A DNA stretch of 64,000 nt. Source: Burkholderia dolosa. GTDB taxonomy: Bacteria; Pseudomonadota; Gammaproteobacteria; Burkholderiales; Burkholderiaceae. This document shows, in pieces, positions 55,309-64,000 of this stretch (position 1 is the stretch's first letter; the number at the start of each line of letters is the position of its first letter). The stretch lies in assembly GCF_902499135.1 (NCBI RefSeq), contig NZ_CABVPR010000025.1:1-64000 (forward strand). Reading direction: 5' to 3'. The notes beneath the pieces are model-generated. The model had not been told where the DNA came from, ran no database searches, and saw only the letters and a program-made list of their open reading frames with translations. A program made the translations under genes and the position numbers.

Positions 55309-56289
55309 ATGTCCAGCACCGTCGAAAAAGCCGCCGACTGGCTGCTGTCGGGTCTCGCGCTGAAAAGCACGCTGTTTCACGTCGGGCAGTATTGCGGCGC
55401 GTTCCGGGCGTCGACCGCCGGCTACCGGCGCGCGAGCTTTCATCTCGTTCTGCACGGCGAGTGCTGGCTGCATCTTCAGGAGCGGGACGGCCGTCCGGCC
55501 ACGAGCACGCGCCTCGCCGCCGGCGACGCGGTGTTTCTGCTGCACGACATCGGCCACTGCCTGTCGCCGCACGACGCGGCGCCGACCGCGCACGATTTCC
55601 GCACGCGCGCCGGAACGATGACGCCGCTCGACGAAGTGGCCGACGCAGCACCGGGCAGCGTCGGACTGGCGTGCGGTTTCTTCGAATTCGGCTCGGACCT
55701 GGGCGACGCCATCGCGGGCCTGCTACCCGATCATGTCGTCGCACGGCACGACGATCCGCAACTCGCCGGCGCCCGCGTCGTGTTCGATCTGATCCGCGCG
55801 GAGGCGCTGCGCACGCACGAACTTCCGTCGCCGCTGCTCGAACGGCTCACCGACGTGCTGTTCTTCTACGCGCTGCGCGCCGCCGCCTGCGCCGACGAAC
55901 TGGCGCCCGGGCTATGGTCGGCGATGCGCCGCCCGGAATTCGCGCCGCTGGTGAACGCGATCATCGCGCGCCCCGGCGAAGAGTGGAACACGAGCTCGAT
56001 GGCCGCGTTCTGCCATATGTCGCGCGCGCGTTTCTGCAAGCAGTTCGCCGACGCATGCGGTCAGCCTCCCGCGCAGTTCGTCGCGCTGATCCGCATGAAG
56101 GCGGCTGCCGCGCTGCTTCGAAGCGGAACGAGCACGTCGCGCGCGGCCGAGTACGTCGGCTATCAGTCCGAGTCCGCGTTCGCGCATGCGTTCAAGCGCA
56201 TCACCGGCATGCAGCCCGGCATGTGGCGCAGGGAAAGCGCGGGCATGGCGGCAACGGGCCGCAATACGAGCTACGCATGCGCGCACTGA
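55309..56289 (+). CDS. AraC family regulator with cupin_6 sensor domain
   Basis: 326 residues from the ATG at 55309, a usual length for this group; upstream ATGs give extra residues without a better ribosome binding site, so the start is uncertain. Residues 1-180 form the cupin-type domain (LFHVGQYCGAFRAS, RASFHLVLHGECWLHL, LAAGDAVFLLHDIGH). Residues 215-315 hold the two HTH motifs (WNTSSMAAFCHMSRARFCKQF and TSRAAEYVGYQSESAFAHAFKRITG). It sits between two ABC import operons and may control one or both. Confidence 0.9.
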   Translation: MSSTVEKAADWLLSGLALKSTLFHVGQYCGAFRASTAGYRRASFHLVLHGECWLHLQERDGRPATSTRLAAGDAVFLLHDIGHCLSPHDAAPTAHDFRTRAGTMTPLDEVADAAPGSVGLACGFFEFGSDLGDAIAGLLPDHVVARHDDPQLAGARVVFDLIRAEALRTHELPSPLLERLTDVLFFYALRAAACADELAPGLWSAMRRPEFAPLVNAIIARPGEEWNTSSMAAFCHMSRARFCKQFADACGQPPAQFVALIRMKAAAALLRSGTSTSRAAEYVGYQSESAFAHAFKRITGMQPGMWRRESAGMAATGRNTSYACAH

Positions 56290-56392
56290 GCGCACCGAGC
56301 GCGCGAGACGAATCCGCATAAAGCGTGGACGGGCGCGCATTGCTGCTTCGACGCGCGCTCGCAACAATGGGGCTTTACCGAACGAGGAAGCC

Positions 56393-56959
56393 ATGAGCCG
56401 CCTACCGCTGCAGACCGTCGATACCGCGCCGCCCGCGAGCCGTCCGTTTCTCGAGAAATCGCTCGCGAACAACGGCTTTCTGCCGAACCTCGTTGCGTCG
56501 CTCGCGAATGCACCGGTTGCGCTCGAAGCCTATCTGACGGTGGGCGAGATCAATGCGCGCGGCGGTCTCACGCTCGCGGAGCGCGAAGTGGTGCAGATCA
56601 CCGCTGCGGCGATCCACGGCTGCGGGTTCTGCGTCGCCGGGCATACCGCGGTCGCGGTGAACAAGGCGCGGCTGCCGCGCGAGCGGGTCGACGAGATCCG
56701 TAATCAGCAGACCCTGTCCGACGCACGCCTGAACGCGATCGCCGAGTTCACGCGCGCGGTGATCGCCACGCGCGGCGCCGTGTCCGACGCGGCGCTCGAC
56801 GCGTTTCGCGCGGCCGGCCTGACGGACGCCAACGCGCTCGAAGTCATTCTCGGCGTGAGCCTCGCGACGCTGTGCAACTTCGCGAACAACCTCGCACGCA
56901 ACGAACTGAACCCGGAACTCGCCGCGTGGAGCTGGGAACCCGCGGCGCAGATCGTATGA
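56393..56959 (+). CDS. Carboxymuconolactone decarboxylase/AhpD family protein
   Basis: 188 residues. GAGGAAG precedes the ATG at 56393. The core is AEREVVQITAAAIHGCGFCVAGHTAVA, with the C-x-x-C and following His of AhpD-type peroxidase-like proteins. These reduce peroxides or act in redox protection. The next gene overlaps the stop by 4 bp, so the two are translationally coupled. Confidence 0.92.
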   Translation: MSRLPLQTVDTAPPASRPFLEKSLANNGFLPNLVASLANAPVALEAYLTVGEINARGGLTLAEREVVQITAAAIHGCGFCVAGHTAVAVNKARLPRERVDEIRNQQTLSDARLNAIAEFTRAVIATRGAVSDAALDAFRAAGLTDANALEVILGVSLATLCNFANNLARNELNPELAAWSWEPAAQIV

Positions 56960-58059
56960 GCAGCGTCGTATCCGCGATCGCGCATGGCGAGCCGGCATCG
57001 GCCAAGCTCGGCGCGTGGCTCGACACCCATGCCGACGCGCTGGACACCGACGCGTCGCGCGCAGCCGACGTGCTGCCGCAACTGGCGAAGGCCGGCATCA
57101 CGCGCGTCGGCGTACCCGGCTCGATGGGCGGCAGCGGCGGCACGATCGCCGATGCGATCGTCGCCGTTGCCGACGTAGCGCAGCATTCGCTCACGGCAGC
57201 GTTCGTGCTGTGGGGGCACCGGACCTTCATCGAATACCTGGTGCAGAGCGACAACGTCGCGTTGCGAAGCCGCTGGCTACCCGCGCTGCTCGCCGGGCAC
57301 GTCGCCGGTGCGACGGGTCTGTCCAATGCGATGAAGTATCTGTCCAGCATCGAACCGTTGCAGATGCACGCGTCGCGCAGCGGCACCGGATGGTCGCTCG
57401 CCGGCGCGCTGCCGTGGATCACCAATCTGCGGCCGCAGGGCTTCGTCGCGGCTGCCGCATTCGAACACGACGACGGCACGCCGCCGTCGATCTTCGCGAT
57501 CGCGCACGACGCGCCGGGTGTCGAGCGCAGCGCGGACCTCGACCTCGTCGCGATGCGCGCGAGCAACACCGCCGCGCTGAAAGTGAACGGCACCATACTC
57601 GACGATGCGTCGCGCATCGCCAACGACGCACGCGCGTTTCTCGTGCGCGTACGCCCCGCGTTCCTCGGGCTGCAATGCGGGATGTCGGTGGGCCTCGCGC
57701 GGCGCGCGCTTGCCGAAGTCTCCGCGGCGAACGCCGGCTCGCGCGCGGCGCTCGCGGACGAAGCCGCAGACGTCGACGCGCGACTCACGGCGCAGACGAA
57801 GCAGCTGCTCGACGGCGTGCTGAACGGTACGTTCCGCGACGAGCCGGCGGCGCTGTTCGAACTGCGGATCGCACTCGCGAAGACGGTCGAACACGCCGTC
57901 GCGCTCGAAGTGCAGGCAAGCGGCGGGCGCGGCTACCTTCGCGCGACGGGCGGCACCGCGCGCCGGGTGCGCGAGGCGTCGTTCGTCCCGATCGTCACGC
58001 CCAGCCTGGTGCAGCTGAAAGCGCAGCTTGCCGCCTATTACCGGACGGCCGCACGATGA
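56956..58059 (+). CDS. Acyl-CoA dehydrogenase-like flavoprotein (SfnB/DszC-like group possible)
   Basis: 367 residues. The pattern is that of the acyl-CoA dehydrogenase superfamily: helical N-terminus, GVPGSMGGSGG, GATGLSNAMKYL in the FAD region, GWSLAGALPWITN, and a C-terminal helical bundle (GLQCGMSVGLARRAL, ASGGRGYLRATGGTARRVREA). The usual catalytic Glu could not be located. Linkage to an AhpD protein and a sulfonate-type importer resembles organosulfur or organonitrogen scavenging clusters with SfnB-like enzymes; this is inference. Overlaps both neighbours by 4 bp. Confidence 0.82.
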   Translation: MSSVVSAIAHGEPASAKLGAWLDTHADALDTDASRAADVLPQLAKAGITRVGVPGSMGGSGGTIADAIVAVADVAQHSLTAAFVLWGHRTFIEYLVQSDNVALRSRWLPALLAGHVAGATGLSNAMKYLSSIEPLQMHASRSGTGWSLAGALPWITNLRPQGFVAAAAFEHDDGTPPSIFAIAHDAPGVERSADLDLVAMRASNTAALKVNGTILDDASRIANDARAFLVRVRPAFLGLQCGMSVGLARRALAEVSAANAGSRAALADEAADVDARLTAQTKQLLDGVLNGTFRDEPAALFELRIALAKTVEHAVALEVQASGGRGYLRATGGTARRVREASFVPIVTPSLVQLKAQLAAYYRTAAR

Positions 58060-58817
58060 GCGGCGCCCGCATCGCCGTCAATGGCGTGTCGCTCGCGTAT
58101 GCCGCGCACCGCGTGCTGCACGGCGTCGAGCTGACAGTCGAGCGCGGCGAACTCGTTGCCGTACTGGGCCCGAGCGGCTGCGGCAAGTCTTCGCTGCTGC
58201 GTGTGCTCGCCGGCCTCGTGCGGCCGACGGCAGGCGCCGTCCGCATCGACGACGTGCCCGTGACCGGCCCGCGGCCCGACGTTGCACTTGCGTTTCAGCA
58301 GTCGTCGCTGCTGCCGTGGCTGAGCGTCGAGCGCAACGTCGCGTTCGGGCTCGCGTTCAAGCGGCAGCCGCGCCTGTCTCGCGCGAGCCGCCGCGCGCGC
58401 GTGCTCGACGCACTACGCGAAGTCGGCCTCGAGCACGTGCGCTCATGGCACCCGTCGCAGCTTTCCGGCGGCATGGCGCAGCGCGCGGCGCTCGCGCGCA
58501 GCCTCGCACGCGAGCCGCGCGTACTGCTGCTCGACGAACCGTTCGGCGCGCTCGACGAAGTAACGCGGGCCGACATGCAGCGCCTGCTGCTTGCCGTCGT
58601 GCGCCGCACCGGCGCATCGACCGTGCTGGTCACGCACGACATCGACGAAGCGCTGCTCGTTGCCGACCGTATCGTGCTGCTCGGCGAGCGCGGCACGCCG
58701 GCAGCGCAATGGGCAGTTGACGTGCCGCAGCCTCGAGAAGTGCAGCTCGACAGACTCGACCCGCTGCGCATTCAGATACGCACGGCGTTGCAGCGGGTCA
58801 TCGCGCGCGCTGCATGA
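58056..58817 (+). CDS. ABC importer ATPase, second system
   Basis: 253 residues. Walker A GPSGCGKSS, FQQSSLLPWLSV after the Q-loop, signature LSGGMAQR, Walker B VLLLDEP and switch THDIDEA. SsuB/TauB/NrtD type. Start ATGA overlaps the stop of the preceding dehydrogenase-like gene. Confidence 0.93.
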   Translation: MSGARIAVNGVSLAYAAHRVLHGVELTVERGELVAVLGPSGCGKSSLLRVLAGLVRPTAGAVRIDDVPVTGPRPDVALAFQQSSLLPWLSVERNVAFGLAFKRQPRLSRASRRARVLDALREVGLEHVRSWHPSQLSGGMAQRAALARSLAREPRVLLLDEPFGALDEVTRADMQRLLLAVVRRTGASTVLVTHDIDEALLVADRIVLLGERGTPAAQWAVDVPQPREVQLDRLDPLRIQIRTALQRVIARAA

Positions 58818-58841
58818 AGCCGTCCACCATCGGGGAATCTC

Positions 58842-60032
58842 ATGTGTCAGTTATCGATATCGCGCCGCGAATGGTTGAAGCTCGCGGCCATGTTCACCGT
58901 GGCCGGCGCCGCACCGCTGCTGCGCGCGCTGGACGCACGCGCGGCCGCCGAACCCGATGCGCCGGTACGCATCGGCTATCTGCCGATCACGGACGCCGCG
59001 CCGCTGCTGGTCGCGCACAACAACGGCTATTTCGACGCGGCCGGCCTGCGCGCCGAACGGCCCACGCTGTTACGCAGCTGGGCGCAGCTCGTCGAAGCGT
59101 TTCTGTCGGGCCAGGTCAACGTCGTGCACCTGCTGTCGCCGATGACGATCTGGGCGCGCTACGGCAGCCACGCACCGGCGAAGGTCGTGGCGTGGAATCA
59201 CGTCAACGGCTCCGCGCTTACCGTCGGTCCCGACATATCGACGCTCGCGGACCTGCGCGGCAAGACGGTTGCGGTGCCCTTCTGGTACTCGATCCATAAC
59301 GTGGTGCTGCAGGACTTGTTGCGTGCGCAAGGGCTTCAGCCGGTCTTGAAGAAGGCGACGTCGATCGGACCGAACGAAGTCAACCTGGTCGTGATGGCGC
59401 CGTCGGACATGCCGCCCGCGCTGGCGGCGCGCCGGATAGCCGGCTACATCGTCGCCGAGCCGTTCAATGCCGCGGCGGAGCAGCTGGGCGTCGGCAAGAT
59501 TCTGCGCTTCACCGGCGACGTCTGGAAAAGCCACGCGTGCTGCGTCGTGTTCATGCACGAGCAGGATCTGACGCAGCGGCCCGAATGGTCGCAGAAGGTG
59601 GTAAACGCACTCGTCAATGCGCAGCTGTGGACGCGCGCGCATCCGCAGGAGGCCGCCGCGCTGCTGTCGAAGGAAGGCGCGAATCGCTACACGCCCCATT
59701 CGCCGCAACTGCTGGCGCGCGTGCTGAGCCCGGCGCCCGACGACGGCGCGCGCTACCTCGGCGACCGCGCCGTGCTCCACGCGGACTGGCACCAGAAGCG
59801 CATCGACTTTCAGCCGTACCCGTACCCGAGCTACACCGAGGAACTGGTACGCCGGCTCAAGTCGACGCAGACCGAAGGTGCCGGGCAGTTCATTGCAGGC
59901 CTCGATCCGGCTTTCGTCGCACGCGATCTCGTCGACGACCGCTTCGTGAAGAAGAGCATCGAGGCCGCCGGCGGCATGAAGGCGTTCGGGCTGCCGAACG
60001 GCTTCTCGCGCAAGGAGACGATCGTTGTCTAG
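58842..60032 (+). CDS. ABC importer substrate-binding protein with twin-arginine-like signal, NrtA type
   Basis: 396 residues. The N-terminus has SRREWLKLAAMFTVAGAAPLL, close to the twin-arginine consensus, with cleavage after about residue 36. IGYLPITDAAPLLVAHNNGYF, NVVHLLSPMTIWARYGS and LRGKTVAVPFWYSIHNVVLQD match NrtA/CmpA-like nitrate, bicarbonate or cyanate binding proteins more than SsuA. GGGGAA precedes the ATG. Tat export would mean folding or cofactor loading in the cytosol; inferred only. Confidence 0.88.
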   Translation: MCQLSISRREWLKLAAMFTVAGAAPLLRALDARAAAEPDAPVRIGYLPITDAAPLLVAHNNGYFDAAGLRAERPTLLRSWAQLVEAFLSGQVNVVHLLSPMTIWARYGSHAPAKVVAWNHVNGSALTVGPDISTLADLRGKTVAVPFWYSIHNVVLQDLLRAQGLQPVLKKATSIGPNEVNLVVMAPSDMPPALAARRIAGYIVAEPFNAAAEQLGVGKILRFTGDVWKSHACCVVFMHEQDLTQRPEWSQKVVNALVNAQLWTRAHPQEAAALLSKEGANRYTPHSPQLLARVLSPAPDDGARYLGDRAVLHADWHQKRIDFQPYPYPSYTEELVRRLKSTQTEGAGQFIAGLDPAFVARDLVDDRFVKKSIEAAGGMKAFGLPNGFSRKETIVV

Positions 60033-60855
60033 CGTCGTCGCTCAACGCGCGGCCCACGGGCGTCGGAGCGCGGCGTCCGCGCGCGGCGGATCGCGCGCGC
60101 GCGCCGTCGTGCTCGGCACGAGCGGGCTGCTTGCCGTGATCGCGCTCTGGTGGCTCGCGGTCACGCTCGCCGGCACCCGCAATCCGATGGTCGCGCAGTT
60201 CGCACCGCAACGCACATTGGCGGCGCTGCCTGCGCTGGTCGCACAGGACCAGCTCGTTATGCACGTCGCGACGAGCGTCAAGCGCGTCGCCGTCGGCCTC
60301 GCGTGGGCGCTCGTCGTCGGCGTCCCGGCCGGGTTTGCGATCGGGCGGCTGCGCTGGCTCGAGCAGATGCTGTCGCCCGCGATTCAGTTTCTGCGCATGG
60401 TATCGCCGCTGTCGTGGATGCCGATCGCCGTCATGTCGCTCGGCGTCGGCGACCGCGCGGTGTACTTCCTGCTCGCGTTCTCGGCCGTGTGGCCGCTGCT
60501 GATGAACACGGCTGCCGGCGTCGCGCAACTGGATCGGCGCTGGATCGAACTCGGCGACAGCCTCGCTGCGACACGCATCGAAATGATCTGGCACATCTAC
60601 GTGCCGGGCATCGCCGCACACGTGCTGACGGGCGTGAGGCTCGCGATCGGCGTGCTGTGGATCGTGCTCGTGCCCGCCGAAATGCTGGGCGTGAGCGCGG
60701 GGCTCGGCTATCTGATTCTCGATACACGCGACCGTCTCGCCTATTCCGAACTGACCGCGGTGATTCTCGTGATCGGCGCGCTCGGCTTCGCGCTCGATCT
60801 TGCGGCGCGCGCGCTCGCGGCGCGGTTTCATCGCGGCGCGTCGCAGAGAAACTGA
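60025..60855 (+). CDS. ABC importer permease, second system
   Basis: 276 residues. The start is a TTG at 60025, with AAGGAG 7 bases upstream, overlapping the binding-protein gene by 8 bp. Six helices; EAA loop around DSLAATRIEMIWHIYVPGIAAHVLTG. Typical SsuC/NrtB-like permease. Last gene of the CMD-dehydrogenase-ATPase-binding protein-permease operon. Confidence 0.92.
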   Translation: MSSVVAQRAAHGRRSAASARGGSRARAVVLGTSGLLAVIALWWLAVTLAGTRNPMVAQFAPQRTLAALPALVAQDQLVMHVATSVKRVAVGLAWALVVGVPAGFAIGRLRWLEQMLSPAIQFLRMVSPLSWMPIAVMSLGVGDRAVYFLLAFSAVWPLLMNTAAGVAQLDRRWIELGDSLAATRIEMIWHIYVPGIAAHVLTGVRLAIGVLWIVLVPAEMLGVSAGLGYLILDTRDRLAYSELTAVILVIGALGFALDLAARALAARFHRGASQRN

Positions 60856-61095
60856 AACGGCCGGCGCTTCAGTCATACAATTGCACGTCGACGCTGGAGC
60901 GACGCCGCGCGATTGCCGTCGACGGTCGCGTGCAGATGGAACGACGACGCACGTGCCGGCTTGCTGCAGTTTCCCGGCCGGCAGGATCGGCGTGCATCGC
61001 GCGACGTATGCCGCCGCGTCCACCGCGTCGGCGATTTTTTTGCTTGCCGTCGCACTGCGCCGGCATCCGGCGGACGACCCGACAGGATGAACGCA

Positions 61096-61992
61096 ATGGC
61101 AAAATCCGACTACCCGACCGTCGCCCTCGTAGGCCCGGGCGCAATCGGCACGACCGTAGCCGCGGCCCTGCACGAAGCCGGCCGCACGCCGGCGATCTGC
61201 GGCCGCTCGGCGCACGAGCAACTGACGTTGCGCTTCGACGGCGGCGAGATCGTCGTACCGGGGCCCGTACTGACCGATCCTCGACCGGTGAAGACGAGGT
61301 TCGATCTCGTGTTCGTTGCAGTCAAATCGACGCAGACCGCGAGCGCGGCACCGTGGGTCTCCGCGCTGTGCGATGCGAACACCGTTGTCTGCGTACTGCA
61401 AAACGGCGTCGAGCAGCAAACCACGTTCGCGCCGTATGCGGCCGGCGCGACGGTCGTGCCGTCGGTGGTCTGGTTTCCCGCGCAACGCGAATCGGGTTCG
61501 TCGGTATGGCTGCGCGGCGAACCGCGGCTCACGCTGCCCGCTACGCCGGCGACCGACGTGGTGGTCGCGGCTTTGCGCGGCACGCGATGTTCGGTCGAGG
61601 TCGCGCAAGACTTCGTCTCGCTCGCGTGGCGAAAGCTTCTGCAGAATGCCGTGGCCGGGCTCATGGTGCTGACCGGCCGCCGCGCGGGGATGTTCTCGCG
61701 AAGCGACATTACCGAGCTGTCGCTCGCCTATCTGCGCGAATGTCTCGAGGTCGCGCGTGCGGAGGGCGCGAAGCTGGGCGACGAAGTGCCGCAGCAGATC
61801 GTCGACGCGTTCCATCGCTATCCGCCCGATCTCGGTACGTCGATTCTTGCCGACCGGCAAAGCAACCACGCGCTCGAATGGGACTGCCGCAACGGCGTCG
61901 TGCAGCGATACGGACGATCTCACGGCATTCCGACACCAATCAGCGATCTGGTCGTGCCGCTTCTGGCCGCCGCCAGCGACGGTCCGGGCTGA
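61096..61992 (+). CDS. Ketopantoate reductase-like oxidoreductase (PanE/ApbA family)
   Basis: 298 residues. Residues 7-20 have the NAD(P) motif VALVGPGAIGTTVA; LVFVAVKSTQT is the second strand; catalytic Lys is in WRKLLQNAVAGL, and the late ALEWDCRNGVVQRYG and HGIPTP segments match the C-terminal domain. Burkholderia often carries several PanE paralogues, so true ketopantoate reduction is not certain. AGGA lies 8 bases before the ATG at 61096; another ATG is 9 bases upstream. Separated from the ABC operon by 240 bp. Confidence 0.87.
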   Translation: MAKSDYPTVALVGPGAIGTTVAAALHEAGRTPAICGRSAHEQLTLRFDGGEIVVPGPVLTDPRPVKTRFDLVFVAVKSTQTASAAPWVSALCDANTVVCVLQNGVEQQTTFAPYAAGATVVPSVVWFPAQRESGSSVWLRGEPRLTLPATPATDVVVAALRGTRCSVEVAQDFVSLAWRKLLQNAVAGLMVLTGRRAGMFSRSDITELSLAYLRECLEVARAEGAKLGDEVPQQIVDAFHRYPPDLGTSILADRQSNHALEWDCRNGVVQRYGRSHGIPTPISDLVVPLLAAASDGPG

Positions 61993-62088
61993 CGGCGACG
62001 AACCGGCATTCGGTCCGACCGGGCGGACGCTCACCGCAGGCCGCTCCGATCAGCTATACCGACAGCGCGATCCATACGGCGACGTCCG

Positions 62089-62991
62089 TCATCGCGTGCC
62101 GCTGCCCGCGCCGACGAGCCGCATCAACGTTCCGGCGTTGCGCACTCCGACGTCGCAGTAGCAGTTGTTGAACACGACGTGCGTATGCGCGGTGCGCGCC
62201 GCCACGTCGACGATCGGTCCGGCAAGGTCTCGCAGTTCGTCGTCGCTGTATTCGTAGTTGAACCGTTCGGCCACCGACGCGGACCCGTTCCAGGTCGACG
62301 CATTGCGGCCGTGCAACCGCACGATCACGAGCTTCGGCGACGTCACTTCCCAGATCGAATGCACGCGGTTCGTCACGCCTTCCGGCGCATCGACGATCAC
62401 GTGCACGATTCCGCGCTCCCGCTCCATCGCAAGCGTCGACTCACAGTGCTTTTCATCGAACCAGCTTTCGTGCCGGAATTCGAACGCGGTGAGCAGCGGA
62501 TACATCCGCTCGGCGCAGTGCCCGACGTGCGCGAGCGACTTCGGTGCCGCGGTGATCCAGTGCGGAAACTGAAACAGCACCGCGCCGAGCTTGCCGGCCT
62601 CGTGGAGCGGGCGCAGCGCCTCGAAGAAGCGCGACCACAATTCCTCGACGATCGGCGCCGGCACGTCCTTGTAGTACAGGTTCTTCTTGCCGTTGTCCGG
62701 CAACTCCGCCTGCAGATCCTTCGGAAAGAACTTGCGCTCGGTCTGGTGGCCGGTGAACAGGCGAAACGCCTTCATGTCGAACACGAAGCCCGGCGGCGTC
62801 CGCTCGACCCATAGCGCACTATTCGCGGCGCTCGGCATCGCATAGTACGAGGAATCGACCTCGACCAGCGGAAAGACGCTCGCGTAATGCCGCAGGCGCG
62901 CGTCCGCGCTGTTGCAGCCCGGCGGATAGAACGCGCCGGATTCGATCAGCGTCTTGTCGGTCCACGAAGCCGTTCCCACCAGAATCGACAT
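62089..62991 (-). CDS. DUF72 family protein
   Basis: 300 residues. GGAGG precedes the ATG. ILVGTASWTDKTLIESGAFYPPG and LRHYASVFPLVEVDSSYYAMPS at the N-terminus, FDMKAFRLFTGHQT, and later FEFRHESWF and LVIVRLHGRN mark DUF72 (YecE-like TIM barrel). Function unknown in all well-studied members. Convergent with the PanE-like gene. Confidence 0.93.
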   Translation of the reverse strand: MSILVGTASWTDKTLIESGAFYPPGCNSADARLRHYASVFPLVEVDSSYYAMPSAANSALWVERTPPGFVFDMKAFRLFTGHQTERKFFPKDLQAELPDNGKKNLYYKDVPAPIVEELWSRFFEALRPLHEAGKLGAVLFQFPHWITAAPKSLAHVGHCAERMYPLLTAFEFRHESWFDEKHCESTLAMERERGIVHVIVDAPEGVTNRVHSIWEVTSPKLVIVRLHGRNASTWNGSASVAERFNYEYSDDELRDLAGPIVDVAARTAHTHVVFNNCYCDVGVRNAGTLMRLVGAGSGTR

Positions 62992-63507
62992 GGCAGCCTC
63001 CAGTTGGCCGGGCCCGCCGGCAGCCGTGCTGCGCGGCGGCCCGATCTTTTGCAGCGACCTGCATATCTTCGGTTTCCGATCCATCGTTTCGCGCCGGTCG
63101 AAAAGCGGAGCGATCGGCGTCTCGTCGAGACTTCGAGCGTACGTACGACGTCCTTTTGTATCGCGTCGCGCGCACCGTCGGCGCACGACGCGCGTGTCGC
63201 TGCAAAATGCGTTCCCGCCTCCCGTCCTTGTCGCGTCGCTGCTCGCCATGCGTTACAACGTCGGCCTCGATGCAGGCAAAGGCGTCGCGGTATCGGCACG
63301 TGACAAAAAACCTGACGATCGGCTTCGAGGTCGACCGCTTTCGGCGCTCCTCCCGTGCGTTTGCGGCGTTCGCCGCCGTCTCCGTGGCTGTGCGTCATCT
63401 TCGCGCCCGGCTACGCCCGAAGCGGCCGGCAATCGAACCGCATTGCCACACCCGCCGTCCGGCACACGCCTTGCGCAAGCATCCCGCGATCACAGGCGGG
63501 GATGCAC
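62992..63507. other. Divergent intergenic region before recQ-like gene
   Basis: 516 bp between the DUF72 and helicase genes with no frame I can support. It should contain promoters for both. No clear operator symmetry was found. Confidence 0.5.
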
Positions 63508-64000
63508 ATGACGGTGAAGATGCAGCTGCGCGACATGCGCAAGACCATGCGCGAGCGATTCGGGATTGCGCGCCTGCGCGGCGGACAAGAGGACATCATC
63601 CGCAGCGTCGCGGCACGGCGCGACACGCTGGCCACGATGCCGTCCGGTGCGGGCAAGTCGTTGTGCTACCAGTTGCCGGCACTGCATCTGCACGGCGTGA
63701 CCCTCGTCGTGTCGCCGCTGATCTCGCTGATGAAGGACCAGGCCGACAAGCTTCGGGCGCTCGGCATCGACTGCCTGCTGCTGAACAGCACGCTGAAGCG
63801 CAATGATGAGCAATCGGCGTTGCAGGCGTTGCGCGAGGGCCGCACGCGCATCGTCTTCGTGACGCCGGAACGCCTCGCGCAGCCCGCGTTCGTCGACGTC
63901 CTCGCCGGTCGCATGCAGCTGCCGGTGGAACTCGTCGTCGTCGACGAAGCGCACTGCGTGTCCAAGTGGGGCCATGATTTCCGGCCGGCATTTCTCGACA
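63508..64000 (+). CDS. RecQ-family ATP-dependent DNA helicase, N-terminal part only
   Basis: 164 codons are visible before the edge. Motif 0 region FGIARLRGGQEDIIRS, Walker A MPSGAGKSLCYQLPA, motif Ia VVSPLISLMKDQ and DEAH box VVDEAHCVSKWGHDFRP are all present, as in RecQ-type 3'-5' helicases. The ATG at 63508 has GGCGGGGA about 6 bases upstream; the ATG at 63502 is too close to it. Whether this is RecQ itself or a shorter RecQ-like helicase depends on the missing C-terminus. Confidence 0.93.
   Translation, partial: MTVKMQLRDMRKTMRERFGIARLRGGQEDIIRSVAARRDTLATMPSGAGKSLCYQLPALHLHGVTLVVSPLISLMKDQADKLRALGIDCLLLNSTLKRNDEQSALQALREGRTRIVFVTPERLAQPAFVDVLAGRMQLPVELVVVDEAHCVSKWGHDFRPAFLD

Noticed and set aside
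59890-62034. Leftward frame of 714 codons opposite the permease and PanE-like genes
   Set aside because: Spans two real genes and their spacer on the other strand; composition is that of a shadow frame.

Overview
The window looks like part of a secondary replicon of a Burkholderia (sensu stricto, probably cepacia-complex) genome. Evidence: high GC (roughly two thirds, by eye), GGAGG-type ribosome binding sites with occasional TTG/GTG starts, a Burkholderia-type 16-strand porin, ESPR-bearing surface adhesins, DUF3563 and FUSC proteins, and many accessory regulators and transporters with almost no core housekeeping genes. The species call is inference. No rRNA, tRNA, CRISPR array or intact insertion sequence was recognised.

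Layout. 0-8.6 kb: two leftward surface-protein genes with ESPR-type signal peptides, a trimeric autotransporter adhesin cut by the window edge and a 1433-residue classical autotransporter with near-identical passenger repeats. Each has a gene-free stretch of more than 1 kb upstream. 9.7-14 kb: RidA/LysR divergent pair, an MFS exporter and a FUSC protein. 14.1-24.8 kb: a sugar-acid module. GntR regulator, sugar-porter-like MFS, porin and SDR dehydrogenase run left; SMP-30 lactonase, enolase-superfamily dehydratase and 2-keto-3-deoxygalactonate kinase run right; a secreted clan-A glycosidase lies 6 kb away. An identical AT-rich 13-14 bp sequence sits in both promoter regions of this module, which suggests one regulon.

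25-33.5 kb: stress and efflux genes (DUF3563, two UspA proteins, exported alpha/beta hydrolase, DHA2 exporter, second FUSC protein, TetR regulator). 33.5-44.6 kb: GDSL lipase, GNAT, a divergently arranged QseC/QseB-like histidine kinase and response regulator with a small periplasmic protein between them, a LuxR-type regulator, MarC, an orphan response regulator whose receiver has lost its phosphorylation residues, an alpha/beta hydrolase and its TetR. A palindromic motif around TTTCCAATGGAAA recurs upstream of the FUSC protein, the kinase and the LuxR-type gene.

44.7-52.1 kb: 2-oxoglutarate oxygenase, fatty-acid desaturase, a LysR remnant, then a leftward operon of a self-sufficient P450 (CYP116B-like) and an MHS-type transporter with a divergent IclR regulator. 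52.2-60.9 kb: two complete ABC importers of the SsuABC/TauABC/NrtABC family around an AraC regulator; the second is in one operon with an AhpD/CMD protein and an acyl-CoA-dehydrogenase-like protein. 61-64 kb: ketopantoate-reductase-like protein, DUF72 protein and the start of a RecQ helicase.
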